A DNA stretch of 64,000 nt from Hymenobacter sp. BRD67 (GCF_013256425.1 NZ_CP053904.1:682001-746000); one strand, 5' to 3'; counted from the first letter of the stretch, positions 16,713 to 25,825 are shown. The notes: a model not told the origin generated them from the sequence alone. Numbers and translations: made by a program.

Positions 16713-18944
16713 ATGGGTCAACTCATTACTTGGAAGCAGCTGGCGCTGGCGCTGGCCTTTTGCGGGGGAATATGGGCCGGAAAAGCCCACGCTGGCGGCC
16801 GGCCCAATCCGCAGGTCGCAGTCGATAGTCTGCGCCGCCGCGCGGCCGTTGAGCCCGCCGACACCAGCCACGCCCAAACGCTCAACGAGCTGGGTTTCGA
16901 CCTGGCTCAGCTGGGGCGCTATGCCGAGGCGCGCGCCACCCTGCGGCGCGCGCAGCGCCTGAGCGAGCAGCTGCATTTTGCCACCGGGCAGGTGCGGGCG
17001 CTCAGCGCGCTGGGCGTGAGCTACCAGAACGAGGGGAATTTTCCGCGGGCGCGGGTGCTGCTCGACTCGGCCATTGCGCTGGGGCAGCGGCTGCACGAGG
17101 GCCGCAAGCTGGGCTCGGCGCTGCTCAACCGCGCCCGCCTTTGCAATGCCCAGGACGACTACGCCTGCGCGCTGGAATCGGTGCAGGCGGCCCGGCATTT
17201 TTTTGAGGCGCGCGGCGACTGGCCACGCACCGCGCAGGCCCTGAACGGGCTGGGTTCTATCTATAGTAATCGGGGCGATTATCCGCGGGCGGTGGCGGTG
17301 CTGTTTGAGGCCGTGCAGCTGGCCCGCCAGCACCACGATGCCCAAACCGAAGTGAATGCGCTGGGCAATATCGGCAACGTTTATCTCAAGCAAAAAGAGT
17401 ATGACCAGGCGCTGCGGGCCTACCAGCAGTTACTGCCGCGCCTCGACGCGGTGCCCGATTTTCGGGGCAAGCCCGAGGCGTATCACGACCTGGCCATTGT
17501 GCTAAGCCACCTGCACCGGCCGGAGGCTGAGAGCTATTTTAAGAAATCGATAGCGGGCTTCGAGCAGCTGAAGGAACCGGCCGATGTGGGCCAGGTGCTG
17601 GGCAGCTACGCAAACTACCTGCTGGATGCCGGCCGCCGGACTGAGGCGATTGCTACCTATACCCGCGCCCTGGCGCTGCTGCGGGCCGCCGACGACAACA
17701 GCAGCATTGCCGCCACGCTGGCGGGCCTGGCCAGGGCTTACCAGCAGGCTGGCCAGCCGGCCCTGGCGGCCACCCACGCCCGCGAGGCGCTGGCTCTGGC
17801 CCGGCGCATTCACGACCTGCCCGATGCCCAGAGCGCCGCCGCGCTGCTGGCTACCCTGGCCAAAGCCAGCGGCGACTACCGCCAAGCCCTGGCCTACACC
17901 GAGCAAGCCCAGGCCGCCAACGATTCGCTCTTCAGCCAGGCCAAGGCCGAGCAGATTGGCCGCTTGCAGGGCGATTTTCAGCTCAGCCAGGAGCGCGAGC
18001 GCCGGCAGGCGCTCGCGCGCACCAGCGCCGCCCAGACCGAAACTCTGCGCCTGCGGCAGCGCCAGGTGCGGGGCCTGATAGCCGGCTTGGTGGCCCTGGC
18101 GCTGGGCGGGCTTGCCCTTACGTGGCTGACCTGGCAGCTGCGGCGGCGCAATCGCCTGGTAGAGAAGCAGCGCGCCGAGCTAACGGAGCTCAACGCAACC
18201 AAAGACCGGCTGTTCTCCATTATCGGCCACGACTTGCGGGCGCCGCTCCACTCGCTACACACATTTGTCGAGCTGCTGAGCGGCCCGCCGCTGCCGCCCG
18301 AGCGCCTGCGCCAGTACACCCAGCACCTTACCCAAACCCTCGACCAAACGCTGGTTTTGCTCGAAAACCTGCTGAGCTGGGCCGCGCTGCAAATGCGCGT
18401 AGCCGGCCCCGTGCGCACCGAGCCGCTGTCGCTGGCTGCCGCCGCAGAAGATGCCATGAGCCTGCTCGGCCCCACGGCCGAGGCGGCCGGCCTAACGCTG
18501 CGCAACACCCTGCACGGCAACGAGTGGGTGCAGGCCGACCCCGCCGCCGTGCGCATCGTGCTGCGCAACCTGCTCAGCAACGCCCTCAAGTTTGCGCCCG
18601 GCGGCCGGGTAACGATAGCCGCTGAGCGCCACGGCGGCAGCTGGCAGCTCGCCGTGGCCGACACCGGCCAGGGCCTAGCCGAGCCTACGCCGCGCCAGCC
18701 GCTGGCTCCCGCTGGCCTGCCGCGCCGCGTGGCCGCCGGGCCGGGCCGGGGCCCAAGTGCCGGGCTGGGGCTGGTGCTGAGCCGCGACTACGTGCAGCGT
18801 AGCGGGGGCGAGCTGGAAGTGGAGAGTGCCGGGCCAGGTAAGGGTACCAACTTTTACCTGCTGCTGCCGGCTGCCCCGGAAGCAGCCGTATCGGCTAATG
18901 GGCCGGTGCTCGCGCAAAATGCCGTAGTAGATGCCGGCCGCTAG
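16713..18944 (+). CDS. TPR-containing membrane sensor histidine kinase
   Basis: A 743-residue kinase. The chosen start at 16713 opens a signal peptide (ending GKAHAG). Residues about 30-420 are a long array of tetratricopeptide repeats exposed to the periplasm (LNELGFDLAQLGRYAEARATL, LNGLGSIYSNRGDYPRAVAVL and similar). After a helix comes one membrane span (about 450-472, LIAGLVALALGGLALTWLTW). The HisKA domain follows with phospho-acceptor His near residue 506 (FSIIGHDLRAPLHSL), then the ATPase domain with N box NLLSNALKF, VADTGQGL and SAGLGLVLSRDYV. Its 3' end overlaps by 4 bases, tail to tail, with a LytTR response regulator, the likely partner. Confidence 0.92.
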   Translation: MGQLITWKQLALALAFCGGIWAGKAHAGGRPNPQVAVDSLRRRAAVEPADTSHAQTLNELGFDLAQLGRYAEARATLRRAQRLSEQLHFATGQVRALSALGVSYQNEGNFPRARVLLDSAIALGQRLHEGRKLGSALLNRARLCNAQDDYACALESVQAARHFFEARGDWPRTAQALNGLGSIYSNRGDYPRAVAVLFEAVQLARQHHDAQTEVNALGNIGNVYLKQKEYDQALRAYQQLLPRLDAVPDFRGKPEAYHDLAIVLSHLHRPEAESYFKKSIAGFEQLKEPADVGQVLGSYANYLLDAGRRTEAIATYTRALALLRAADDNSSIAATLAGLARAYQQAGQPALAATHAREALALARRIHDLPDAQSAAALLATLAKASGDYRQALAYTEQAQAANDSLFSQAKAEQIGRLQGDFQLSQERERRQALARTSAAQTETLRLRQRQVRGLIAGLVALALGGLALTWLTWQLRRRNRLVEKQRAELTELNATKDRLFSIIGHDLRAPLHSLHTFVELLSGPPLPPERLRQYTQHLTQTLDQTLVLLENLLSWAALQMRVAGPVRTEPLSLAAAAEDAMSLLGPTAEAAGLTLRNTLHGNEWVQADPAAVRIVLRNLLSNALKFAPGGRVTIAAERHGGSWQLAVADTGQGLAEPTPRQPLAPAGLPRRVAAGPGRGPSAGLGLVLSRDYVQRSGGELEVESAGPGKGTNFYLLLPAAPEAAVSANGPVLAQNAVVDAGR

Positions 18945-19708
18945 CGCCCACTGCCGGGGTGGCGGCTTACCAGGCGCTGCTGCACCACCCTGGCCAGCAC
19001 GCCTTCACGGAAGCTTTGGCCCAGGGGCACTGTGAGGGTGAGGCCAAGGCGGACCTCATCGGCCGTAATGGCGTTGATGTGGGTCGCGTTTACCAAAAAC
19101 GAGCGGTGCGTGCGCAGAAAGCAGTGAGCTGGAAGCTGCTCTTCGAAATGCTTGAGGCTGACCAGCGTAACGTGCACGGCTCCGCTGAGCAGGTGCACCT
19201 TTACAAAGTCGCCCATAGCCTCGACATAGGCCACCTCCGCGCAGCGCAGCCGCAGAAACTGCTGCTCGGTGCGGATAAAAAAGGTGTCGTCGGCCGGGGG
19301 CGCGGCCTCGGCCGTGGACTGCCCGGCGTGCAGCCGCAAGGCCTTGTCGATGGCGCGCAGAAAGCGCGGAAACGTCAGCGGCTTTACCAAAAAATCGACT
19401 GCGTCCAGCTCGTAGGTGGGCAGCGCGTATTCGGGGTGCGAAGTGAGAAATAGTACCGGCGGCGGCTGGCGCAGGCTGCGCACCAGCTCCAGGCCGCTTA
19501 GGCCGGGTAGCTCGATATCGCTGATTAATAAGTCGGTGGGCGTGCGGTTGAGAAACTCGAAGGCTGCCATCGGTTGGGCGAAGGTGCCGTGCAGAGCCAG
19601 GGCCGGTACCCGCCCCACGTAGCTGGCTACCAGGTCGCAGCTCAGCGGGTCGTCGTCGAGCACTGCGCAGCGGAGAGGTGGGGCTGATGGCGGGCTGGCA
19701 GGTAGCAT
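18941..19708 (-). CDS. LytTR-family response regulator
   Basis: A 255-residue DNA-binding response regulator. The N-terminal receiver domain (residues about 12-130) has the acidic pair LDDD, the phosphorylation Asp in LLISDIELPG and the conserved Lys in DFLVKPLTF. A short linker leads to a LytTR DNA-binding domain (about 155-250; VAYVEAMGDFVKVHL, HCFLRTHRSFLVN). LytTR regulators bind short direct repeats in promoters. It faces the TPR kinase gene and overlaps it by 4 bases at the stop codons, so a functional pairing is likely though they are not co-transcribed. Confidence 0.92.
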   Translation of the reverse strand: MLPASPPSAPPLRCAVLDDDPLSCDLVASYVGRVPALALHGTFAQPMAAFEFLNRTPTDLLISDIELPGLSGLELVRSLRQPPPVLFLTSHPEYALPTYELDAVDFLVKPLTFPRFLRAIDKALRLHAGQSTAEAAPPADDTFFIRTEQQFLRLRCAEVAYVEAMGDFVKVHLLSGAVHVTLVSLKHFEEQLPAHCFLRTHRSFLVNATHINAITADEVRLGLTLTVPLGQSFREGVLARVVQQRLVSRHPGSGR

Positions 19709-19981
19709 GGGAGAGCAGAAAGCAGGTTTTCAGGGTCGCCCAACTCCTTGACCAAAAGCAAACAAGGTAGCCAGCGCCCCGGCAAGGTACACTGCGCCCG
19801 CCGCTCTTCAAACCCCCGGTCTGGTATTGGCCGACGCCAGCGCCGCTTCATCGACTTTTAGCGCCGGTTGCCCTACTTTCTTTCCGGCGGGGCGCACCAA
19901 AAACTACTTTTATCCGCAAGCCACCCGGCACCCTGTCGGGCTGGCGCCTACCTCACTTTCACCCTTTTAGCCCTCCGCTTT

Positions 19982-20533
19982 ATGTATACGCTTACGCTGA
20001 ACACGCTGCGGCTCACCTTGCTGCTGTGCCTGACCAGTGCCCTGACCGCCGCTGCTCAATGCCGCGACCCCTGGATTGGGCAGATTTACCAGCAGGTCTA
20101 TAATCGCAAGCCCGTAGGACAGGGCGAGACGGGAGAGTGCAACATTCATCTGTATAATAATGGCACCTGGGGCAGCCGTGATGAGCTGATGGGCTACATC
20201 AAGCAAGTGCAGCAGAGCGGCTTACGCATTGGCGTGGCCTCGCTGGGCAATAATACAGTGATGGTCGTGGCCCAGGGCAGCCAGGTTTTTGCCGCATCGC
20301 TACTCGATGCGGGCGGCAATATTGTGGCCGCCGGCGGTGGCAATATTGTGGCGGCGGGCGGTGGCAACATTGTGGCGGCGGGCGGCGGCAATATTGTGGC
20401 GGCGGGTGGCGGCAACCTCACTGGCCTCAATGCCAACACGCCGGGTTTCGGCTTCGGAAGCAACTACGGTACCCTGTCGGCTGGGCAACGCCGCGTGGTC
20501 ACCAGCGGCAAAGGGGCGCTGGTAGTACGGTAA
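19982..20533 (+). CDS. Secreted protein with Gly/Ala octapeptide repeats
   Basis: This 183-residue exported protein has a signal peptide at residues 1-26 (ending TAAAQ; start chosen at 19982 for this reason). The first half has two Cys, an AQCRDPWIGQIYQQVYN segment and IHLYNNGTWGSRDEL. The second half contains four tandem copies of an eight-residue unit (NIVAAGGG), encoded by a 24-bp DNA repeat. The repeat would form a flexible or amyloid-like Gly-rich stretch. I do not recognise a family. It opens the cluster of secreted genes running to 23.9 kb. Confidence 0.7.
   Translation: MYTLTLNTLRLTLLLCLTSALTAAAQCRDPWIGQIYQQVYNRKPVGQGETGECNIHLYNNGTWGSRDELMGYIKQVQQSGLRIGVASLGNNTVMVVAQGSQVFAASLLDAGGNIVAAGGGNIVAAGGGNIVAAGGGNIVAAGGGNLTGLNANTPGFGFGSNYGTLSAGQRRVVTSGKGALVVR
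20317..20412 (+). repeat. Tandem 24-bp repeat, four copies
   Basis: Four in-frame, nearly identical 24-bp units (starting 20317, 20341, 20365, 20389) encode NIVAAGGG each time. Differences are confined to silent positions. Unit number could vary by replication slippage without breaking the frame. Confidence 0.85.
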
Positions 20534-20643
20534 GCAGTAGCGATAGGGCTATGCTGGTCAATTTCACTGGCAAGGCCCGCTCAAGCAGCCAGCTACCGGG
20601 CAGGCAAAGTCACAAGTCCGCAATCTTAATCCTTCTAAAAAAT

Positions 20644-21419
20644 ATGAAAAAAACTGTAATTAGATGGCTTCTGAGGCGCCTGACAGGGGTCGTGCTGGCC
20701 TGGGTGCTAATCGGGCTGGTGGCCGGCTGTGCCGGCACCAGCGCCGGAAGCGCCCCCGATGGTAGTCCGCTGGCCGGTGAGGTAGCGGGGGCAAACCACG
20801 CGGACTGTTTTTTATGACGCGCCTATGGATTGGTACGGGTTCGCTCGAAAAGTCGGCCTACTATTTTGCTGCTGATGGCCAGGTCTACCAAAATCCTACG
20901 GGCTTTACAGCTGCTGCGCTGGCCGCTACGCCAGCGAGCCAGCGGGGTAGCTATGCCGTGGATGACAATACCCTGACTATCAAGTGGGCCAGTGGCCAGT
21001 CTAGTGTCAATAAGCTGGAAGACGTCCACGACAATGCCTTCAACTGGGATACCGGTATTTTTCTGGGGGTAAAGCCCTTCGACAGTAGCCAGCAACTGGC
21101 CGGCTCCTTCGAGGGTGGCAACTCGGTAAGCTTCGGCGGCGGCGGGGTGTCGGCATCCAACGACCTGACTTTCAGTGCCGATGGTACTTACGCGCAGGGT
21201 GGGGTCGTAACGGCCAGCGCCAGCTCGTCGGAGAGCACTACTGATGTGGGCAGCGCCAGCAGTAGCGGTGGCAAGTGGCAGCTCAATGGTTGGGTACTGG
21301 CCCTCACCGACACCAAGGGCCAGGTAGCCACCGGCGTAGCCTTTCCGGTCGAAACCGACGATAAAACCCAGCAGGTAACGCGATTCTACTTTCAGAACGT
21401 GGCCTACAAGCGCCTGTAA
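20644..21419 (+). CDS. Secreted lipoprotein of the local paralogue family (single-base frameshift)
   Basis: It starts with a lipoprotein signal peptide (lipobox LVAGC near residue 26). As written, the frame stops at 20817. One extra G in the G5 run at 20787-20791 restores AGGKPRGLFFMTRLWIG and joins it to the frame ending at 21419, giving 258 residues. The restored region aligns with the paralogue at 22287-23285 (GGKPLGLFFMTRYWIGS). The body then matches it in order: YQNPTGF, RGSYAV, LTIKWA, NAFNWDTGIFLGV, GSFEGGNS and FYFxNVAYKRL. The function is unknown. The sequence suggests a small beta-barrel or lipocalin-like fold. An alternative is a true pseudogene. Confidence 0.7.
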
Positions 21420-21452
21420 TATATGAAATTTTATATATTTCCTGTGAGCATC

Positions 21453-22244
21453 ATGAAAAATAACGCGCCTTTCCTCACTGCCCTTTTACTGACCTGGGGG
21501 ATGTTGCTGAGTACCGCTCTGGCCGTGGGCGCCTGCTCATCGAGCAGCGGTAAGGATACCGATACCAGTGCCGCCGGCCTGCTGCCGGGCAGCACGGCCG
21601 GCGGCAAGCCCGTCGGGCTTTTTTTCTTCGTCAGCTCGTCCGATTTCAACAACCAGCGCACGTACTACTTCACGCCGGCCGGGCAGGTGTACGTTGACCC
21701 CACCGATTTTTCGGCCGCGGCGCTGGCGGCCGTGGGCCCCGGCCAGCACGGCACCTACGCGGTAGCTGGCAAGCAGATGACCATCAAGTGGGCCAACGGC
21801 ACCACCACTACCGGCAACTACCACGCCGACGCGTCGGGCTTTAGCTGTGAGGGCTCGTTTATGTGCGTGGCGCCCCTGTCCAGCGCCCGGCAGCTGGCCG
21901 GCACCTTCGAGGGCCACAACGCGGCCGTGACCGTCGATGCCAACTCGCTGGCGGCGTTCCGTACGCTCACGCTCAAACCCGACGGCACTTTCATCCGCGA
22001 CAGCTACGTGGCCTCGCATTCGGAGTCGCACCACGCCGATAACAGCAGCTTCAATACCGATGCTGCCTCGACGGGGGCTCAGCAGGCGGGCCACTGGAAG
22101 CTCGACGGCTGGTACCTGACCCTGACCGATGCCAGGGGCACCGCGCGCGGGGTAGCCTTCCGTACCGACTGGGATGAGAAAACCGACCAGACCAAGATTT
22201 TTCGCTTCAACGGCACCTCCTATAAAAATACCGGCCTGCGCTAA
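21453..22244 (+). CDS. Secreted lipoprotein, paralogue 2
   Basis: This 263-residue exported protein has a signal peptide with a Cys after ALAVGA (lipobox-like), and I start it at the ATG at 21453; an in-frame ATG lies at 21423. The body shares the family order GKPVGLFFFVS, YYFTPAGQVYVDPTDF, GTYAVAGKQMTIKWANG, QLAGTFEGHN, LTLKPDGTF and WKLDGWYLTLTD with its two neighbours. It has two extra Cys (SCEGSFMC) the others lack. No known family is recognised. Genes 20644, 21453 and 22287 follow each other on the same strand with short gaps, consistent with one operon that arose by tandem duplication. Confidence 0.75.
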   Translation: MKNNAPFLTALLLTWGMLLSTALAVGACSSSSGKDTDTSAAGLLPGSTAGGKPVGLFFFVSSSDFNNQRTYYFTPAGQVYVDPTDFSAAALAAVGPGQHGTYAVAGKQMTIKWANGTTTTGNYHADASGFSCEGSFMCVAPLSSARQLAGTFEGHNAAVTVDANSLAAFRTLTLKPDGTFIRDSYVASHSESHHADNSSFNTDAASTGAQQAGHWKLDGWYLTLTDARGTARGVAFRTDWDEKTDQTKIFRFNGTSYKNTGLR

Positions 22245-22286
22245 TGCTTGCCCAGCTGCCCGCTTCTACCTGTAAACGCTACAGCT

Positions 22287-23285
22287 ATGGTCAATTTTCG
22301 ATTTGCCCTTATGTGTACGGCGCTGCTGAGCTTGCCGTGGGTGAGCCGCGCCCAGCAAGCGGCCAGCGGCGCGGCGCTCTTCCAGCGCGGCCAGCAGCTC
22401 GAAGCGGCCGGTAACCGGGCCGCGGCGGCTACCACTTACCAGCAGGCCTATGCTGCCTACATGAGCGTCGATGACTCAGATGGCATGATAAAGGCATTAG
22501 CTAAAAAGAAAGCCCTTACCGGCGAGGGGCTGCCACCGGCCGCCGCAGCGGCGCCTGCCCCGGCGGCCCGGCCGGTGGGCGTGGCGATGCGGGCCGCCGC
22601 GCCTGCTGGCGCGGCCATTGCGGCGCCGCTGGCCGGCCGGGTAGCGGGAGGCAAGCCGCTGGGCCTGTTTTTTATGACGCGCTACTGGATTGGCAGCCAC
22701 TCGCTGGAAAAGGCGGCTTACTACTTCACGCCGGCCGGGCAGGCCTACCAGAACCCCACCGGTTTTGGGGCGGCCGACCTGGCGGCGCTGCCCGCCGTGA
22801 GCCGAGGCAGCTACGCCGTAACTGGCAACACGCTCACTATCAAGTGGGCCGATGGCCACACGAGTACCAGCGCCCTGGAAGACGTGCACAGCAATGCCTT
22901 CAACTGGGACACGGGTATTTTTCTGGGAGTGCAGCCATTTGCCAATACCCAGCAGCTAACCGGCTCCTTTGAAGGAGGCAACTCGATAAGCACCAGCAGC
23001 GGCAGCGCGGCAGTGTCGAGCGACCTCACCTTTCGGGCCGATGGTACTTACAGCGGAGGCAGCGCCTCCAGCTTTAGCGGCAAAGACACGGGTGGCAACA
23101 CCACCTACGACGCCGGGGCCTCGGGAGCCGGGGCGGGCCGCTGGAGCCTCAGCGGCTGGGTGCTCACCCTCACCAATGCCCAAGGCCAGACCCGGCGCGG
23201 CGTGGCTTTTCCCTTCGAGATGGACGATAAAACCGGCCGCGTAGTGCGGTTTTATTTCGATAACGTGGCTTATAAGCGGCTATAG
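22287..23285 (+). CDS. Secreted protein, paralogue 3 with N-terminal helical extension
   Basis: This 332-residue protein starts with a signal peptide (ending WVSRAQ; start 22287). Unlike its paralogues it has an extra N-terminal helical region (about residues 25-75, ALFQRGQQLEAAGNRAAAATTYQQAYAAY), which resembles a single TPR-like hairpin. An Ala/Pro linker follows, then the shared family domain (from GGKPLGLFFMTRYWIG to FDNVAYKRL). The closest relative is the frameshifted 20644 gene. The function is unknown. The TPR-like extension suggests a protein-contact role added to the common beta-rich domain. Confidence 0.75.
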   Translation: MVNFRFALMCTALLSLPWVSRAQQAASGAALFQRGQQLEAAGNRAAAATTYQQAYAAYMSVDDSDGMIKALAKKKALTGEGLPPAAAAAPAPAARPVGVAMRAAAPAGAAIAAPLAGRVAGGKPLGLFFMTRYWIGSHSLEKAAYYFTPAGQAYQNPTGFGAADLAALPAVSRGSYAVTGNTLTIKWADGHTSTSALEDVHSNAFNWDTGIFLGVQPFANTQQLTGSFEGGNSISTSSGSAAVSSDLTFRADGTYSGGSASSFSGKDTGGNTTYDAGASGAGAGRWSLSGWVLTLTNAQGQTRRGVAFPFEMDDKTGRVVRFYFDNVAYKRL

Positions 23286-23299
23286 CCGACTCTCATTTT

Positions 23300-23944
23300 A
23301 TGCATTATAAACCTGCCCAGCCGGGTTGCGACCAACTTCCCAGGCGCTCATTATTGCTGTCGTCGGCAGCTAGCAGCCAGCTGCTCTGGCTCTGGTTCAA
23401 CGTTGTAGCGGTGCTGGCATTGCTGCTAGGCCCGCTGACCGCCACGGCCCAGATACGCGTGTGGAACGTAGGCGACCGGGTAGAGGCCGGGCCCAATGGC
23501 TACCACCCGGCTACGGTGCTGGCCGTGAGCCCGGCAAAAGTTTCGTTCCGCCTGCACTATGAGGACAATGCGCATCCCGACGACTGGGTAGAAGGCTACT
23601 GGATTCGGCCCCGCAATACTCAAGCCAAGGCTGATGCGCTGGCCGCCAATGGCCCTCGCCTGGGCAAGTATCTCATTTATGTGTATGCCACCAGCTTTGG
23701 CGCCTACAACGGATACTTTCTGCTGCAACCAGGCGGCAACTACCAGCTTTTCCTGCCTGGTGGAAAAAGTGCGGGCGGCGGCACCTACGCTTTCGACCGG
23801 GCCACTGCTACCGTCAAGTGGCAAACCGGCCCTTTTGCCAGCAAAGACTGGGATGGTACCCAGAAGCTCATCGTAGAGCGGGAAGGCAAAGGCTACACTA
23901 TCTGGTTGAAAAATAGAACTATCGGCTCTAATAGCAGCGATTAG
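23300..23944 (+). CDS. Secreted protein with Tudor/Agenet-like domain
   Basis: This 214-residue protein has a hydrophobic export segment around residues 28-50 (ending TATAQ) after a longer than usual N-terminal region. The mature part begins with a domain of about 55 residues (VGDRVEAGPNGYHPATVLAV, RLHYEDNAHPDDWVEGYWI) whose pattern resembles Tudor-knot or Agenet-type barrels. A beta-rich region follows (YFLLQPGGNYQLFLPGG, TATVKWQTGPF) reminiscent of the upstream paralogue domain. The two halves together make this a distant relative of its neighbours. Function unknown. Confidence 0.65.
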   Translation: MHYKPAQPGCDQLPRRSLLLSSAASSQLLWLWFNVVAVLALLLGPLTATAQIRVWNVGDRVEAGPNGYHPATVLAVSPAKVSFRLHYEDNAHPDDWVEGYWIRPRNTQAKADALAANGPRLGKYLIYVYATSFGAYNGYFLLQPGGNYQLFLPGGKSAGGGTYAFDRATATVKWQTGPFASKDWDGTQKLIVEREGKGYTIWLKNRTIGSNSSD

Positions 23945-24026
23945 GCCGGCCCGTACCGGTTGGGGCGCCAAGCCGCTGCAAGTAAGCCTCTACGCTATAA
24001 TCTGCTCACTGCCAAACGACTTGAGT

Positions 24027-24476
24027 ATGAAATTTCACTATGCCGTTATCAGTATCAGCTGCTTTGCCGGCGCGCAGCTCAGCGGTGGGGTAGGTAGCTC
24101 ACTGCCAGCCGGGTACCCAGCTGATAACCATGCTGCTGGCTTGCGCCCAGCGGGGCAGCTCTGGTCAGGAAGTGGTCGGACTGTCCCAAAGCCGACCTGG
24201 CAGTGGAATGCCGCTGGAATGGCCCCGGCGGAGAAGCGCTGCAGATGCGCTATCCGGGCGCCACGGTGCGCGTCACGCTTATGCCCTGGCCCCGCTGCCC
24301 GCCGGGGCCAGGGGGCAAGCCATTACCCAGCAGGTGCCCATTGGTACTAAGCTGTGTATCAAGGCTATTCCGCTGGGGTTGTACTCTTTCAATGGTATCA
24401 TCGCGGAAGGAGCAGCTCCCAATCATTCGGCCGCCAGCTACGCTAGGCAGCTGCCCTCATCTGCCAGAAATCACTG
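24027..24476 (+). pseudogene. Possible small secreted-protein gene in several frames
   Basis: No single frame covers this stretch, but coding-like peptides appear in succession. An ATG at 24027 opens a hydrophobic start. Another frame reads ADLAVECRWNGPGGEALQMRY, and a third reads ITQQVPIGTKLCIKAIPLGLYSF and stops at 24476. Adding single C residues to C4 runs near 24222 and 24290 joins the last two. Whether it is a decayed gene or one obscured by base-calling errors cannot be told here. No family recognised. Confidence 0.3.
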
Positions 24477-24510
24477 ATTGACTGCCTCCTACAAACTTAT
24501 CCCTTCTCCT

Positions 24511-25329
24511 ATGGACACTTCTTCGCCTTCTCTCTCCGCTTCTGACCAAGGGCCTGCCAACCCCGCGGCCACCCCCACCTGCGAAGCTTTCGCAGTGAAA
24601 ATTGGCTATATCTGGCTGATGGTGCTGGCGCCGGTCGCTGGCTTCGTCATCGGCTTGGTGAGCCTCACCGCGGCTCCGAATGCGGGTGTATTGGCCCTGG
24701 CCCTGGCCCTGCTGGCAATAGGCTACCTGGCCTGGCGCCGCGGCTACCGCGCGGTGCGGCTGGAGCTGCGACCCGAAAGCCTGCACATTCAGCCTGCCGC
24801 CGCCGGCCAGCCGGCCCAGGAGCTGCCGCTGGCGCGCATTGCCAACTACCTGCGGCCCCAGGAAGCGTATTATCAGATACTGGAGCTTCAGCTGCATGGC
24901 GGCACCCAGCTTCGCTTCGGCAAGCGCCTGCGCGAGCCCACTGCCGGCCTCCTGAGCCTCGACGACTGGACCGAAGCCTTGGTTAGCCGCCTGGAGCTGG
25001 CCCGGCCCGCAGTAGCCCCGGGCGCGGCGGCCAGCGTGCCCGGCACCGCCGCACTGGCGAGCGGGCTGGCGGCCGAGCGGCCCCGCATTTTTGCGCGCAC
25101 CACCTTCGGCAAAGTACTGGCGGGTCTGGCTATTGTGTGGATGCTGCTGGCCCTGCTGGTGCTGCTCGACCCCTCGCAGCCGGGGCCGGCCGCCTGGGTC
25201 TTTGTGGTGCCGAGCCTCTACATGGGCTATTATTTCCGCGCCCGGGGGTCGCTCAAGGGCATTAAAGTGCAAACCAAATTCCTCACCGGCATCCAGGCCG
25301 ACCGCGACAACTGGAATGATAACGACTGA
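24511..25329 (+). CDS. Hypothetical multi-pass membrane protein
   Basis: A 272-residue inner-membrane protein starting at 24511 after a Ser-rich cytoplasmic tail. It has two hydrophobic segments near the N-terminus (about residues 33-55 and 58-77), a soluble middle domain (about 80-190, LELRPESLHIQPA, LELQLHGGTQLRFGKRL) and two further segments near 205-245. The layout (two spans, a PH-like strand-rich middle, two spans) resembles small bacterial membrane PH-domain proteins, but this is only a shape comparison. No partner gene is evident; it follows the secreted cluster. Confidence 0.6.
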   Translation: MDTSSPSLSASDQGPANPAATPTCEAFAVKIGYIWLMVLAPVAGFVIGLVSLTAAPNAGVLALALALLAIGYLAWRRGYRAVRLELRPESLHIQPAAAGQPAQELPLARIANYLRPQEAYYQILELQLHGGTQLRFGKRLREPTAGLLSLDDWTEALVSRLELARPAVAPGAAASVPGTAALASGLAAERPRIFARTTFGKVLAGLAIVWMLLALLVLLDPSQPGPAAWVFVVPSLYMGYYFRARGSLKGIKVQTKFLTGIQADRDNWNDND

Positions 25330-25381
25330 GCTGCCGGCAGCTTGCGTAAGAATGACTTACCAGCCACTGGCCCCGCAAAGC

Positions 25382-25813
25382 TTACTTTTTCTGGCTGGGC
25401 GAGCTGCTCGTCGCCAGTAGCTCATACACCCCTTTATTGCCTTTGGGATAGCCGTCGATGGTGATGGTGAGCCGCCGCGTAGCGGCCACGTAGCGAAAAG
25501 TGCCCCGCTGCACGTCGGGCCCTTTGAGGTCGGTAAAGCGGAAGATAATGCTGTCGCCTTTGGTCGTAAACCTGCCGTGCTGCGTGAAAAACCGGGGGCC
25601 ACTGTCGCCCATAAGCAAGCTCAGGCGCTTATCGTAAGTGCCATCGGCGCGCAGGGCCAGCGTGCCGCCCACGCCCGGCACGCTCGTCGGCGGCTCGCCG
25701 GTAGTGAGGTCGACCACGGTGTAGGCCGTGTAGCTATAGGTAGTATAAAAGGCCACCGGCAAGCCCGGAGCGGGCAATGTAAAGAGTGCAGTCAGTAATA
25801 TTAGATTTTTCAT
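25382..25813 (-). CDS. Small secreted protein, lipocalin-like
   Basis: This 143-residue exported protein has a short signal peptide (residues 1-18, MKNLILLTALFTLPAPG). The mature part is beta-rich (GGTLALRADGTYDKRL, GDSIIFRFTDL, RRLTITIDGYPKGNKGVYEL), a pattern shared with small lipocalin-like secreted proteins of Bacteroidota. No lipobox Cys is present. Function unknown. It lies downstream of the MBL gene on the same strand but is separated from it by a terminator, so it is probably transcribed on its own. Confidence 0.6.
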   Translation of the reverse strand: MKNLILLTALFTLPAPGLPVAFYTTYSYTAYTVVDLTTGEPPTSVPGVGGTLALRADGTYDKRLSLLMGDSGPRFFTQHGRFTTKGDSIIFRFTDLKGPDVQRGTFRYVAATRRLTITIDGYPKGNKGVYELLATSSSPSQKK

Positions 25814-25825
25814 ATACTAAAAAAG

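Noticed and set aside
20317..20412. Possible CRISPR array
   Set aside because: The units are contiguous, in frame and without spacers; it is a coding tandem repeat.
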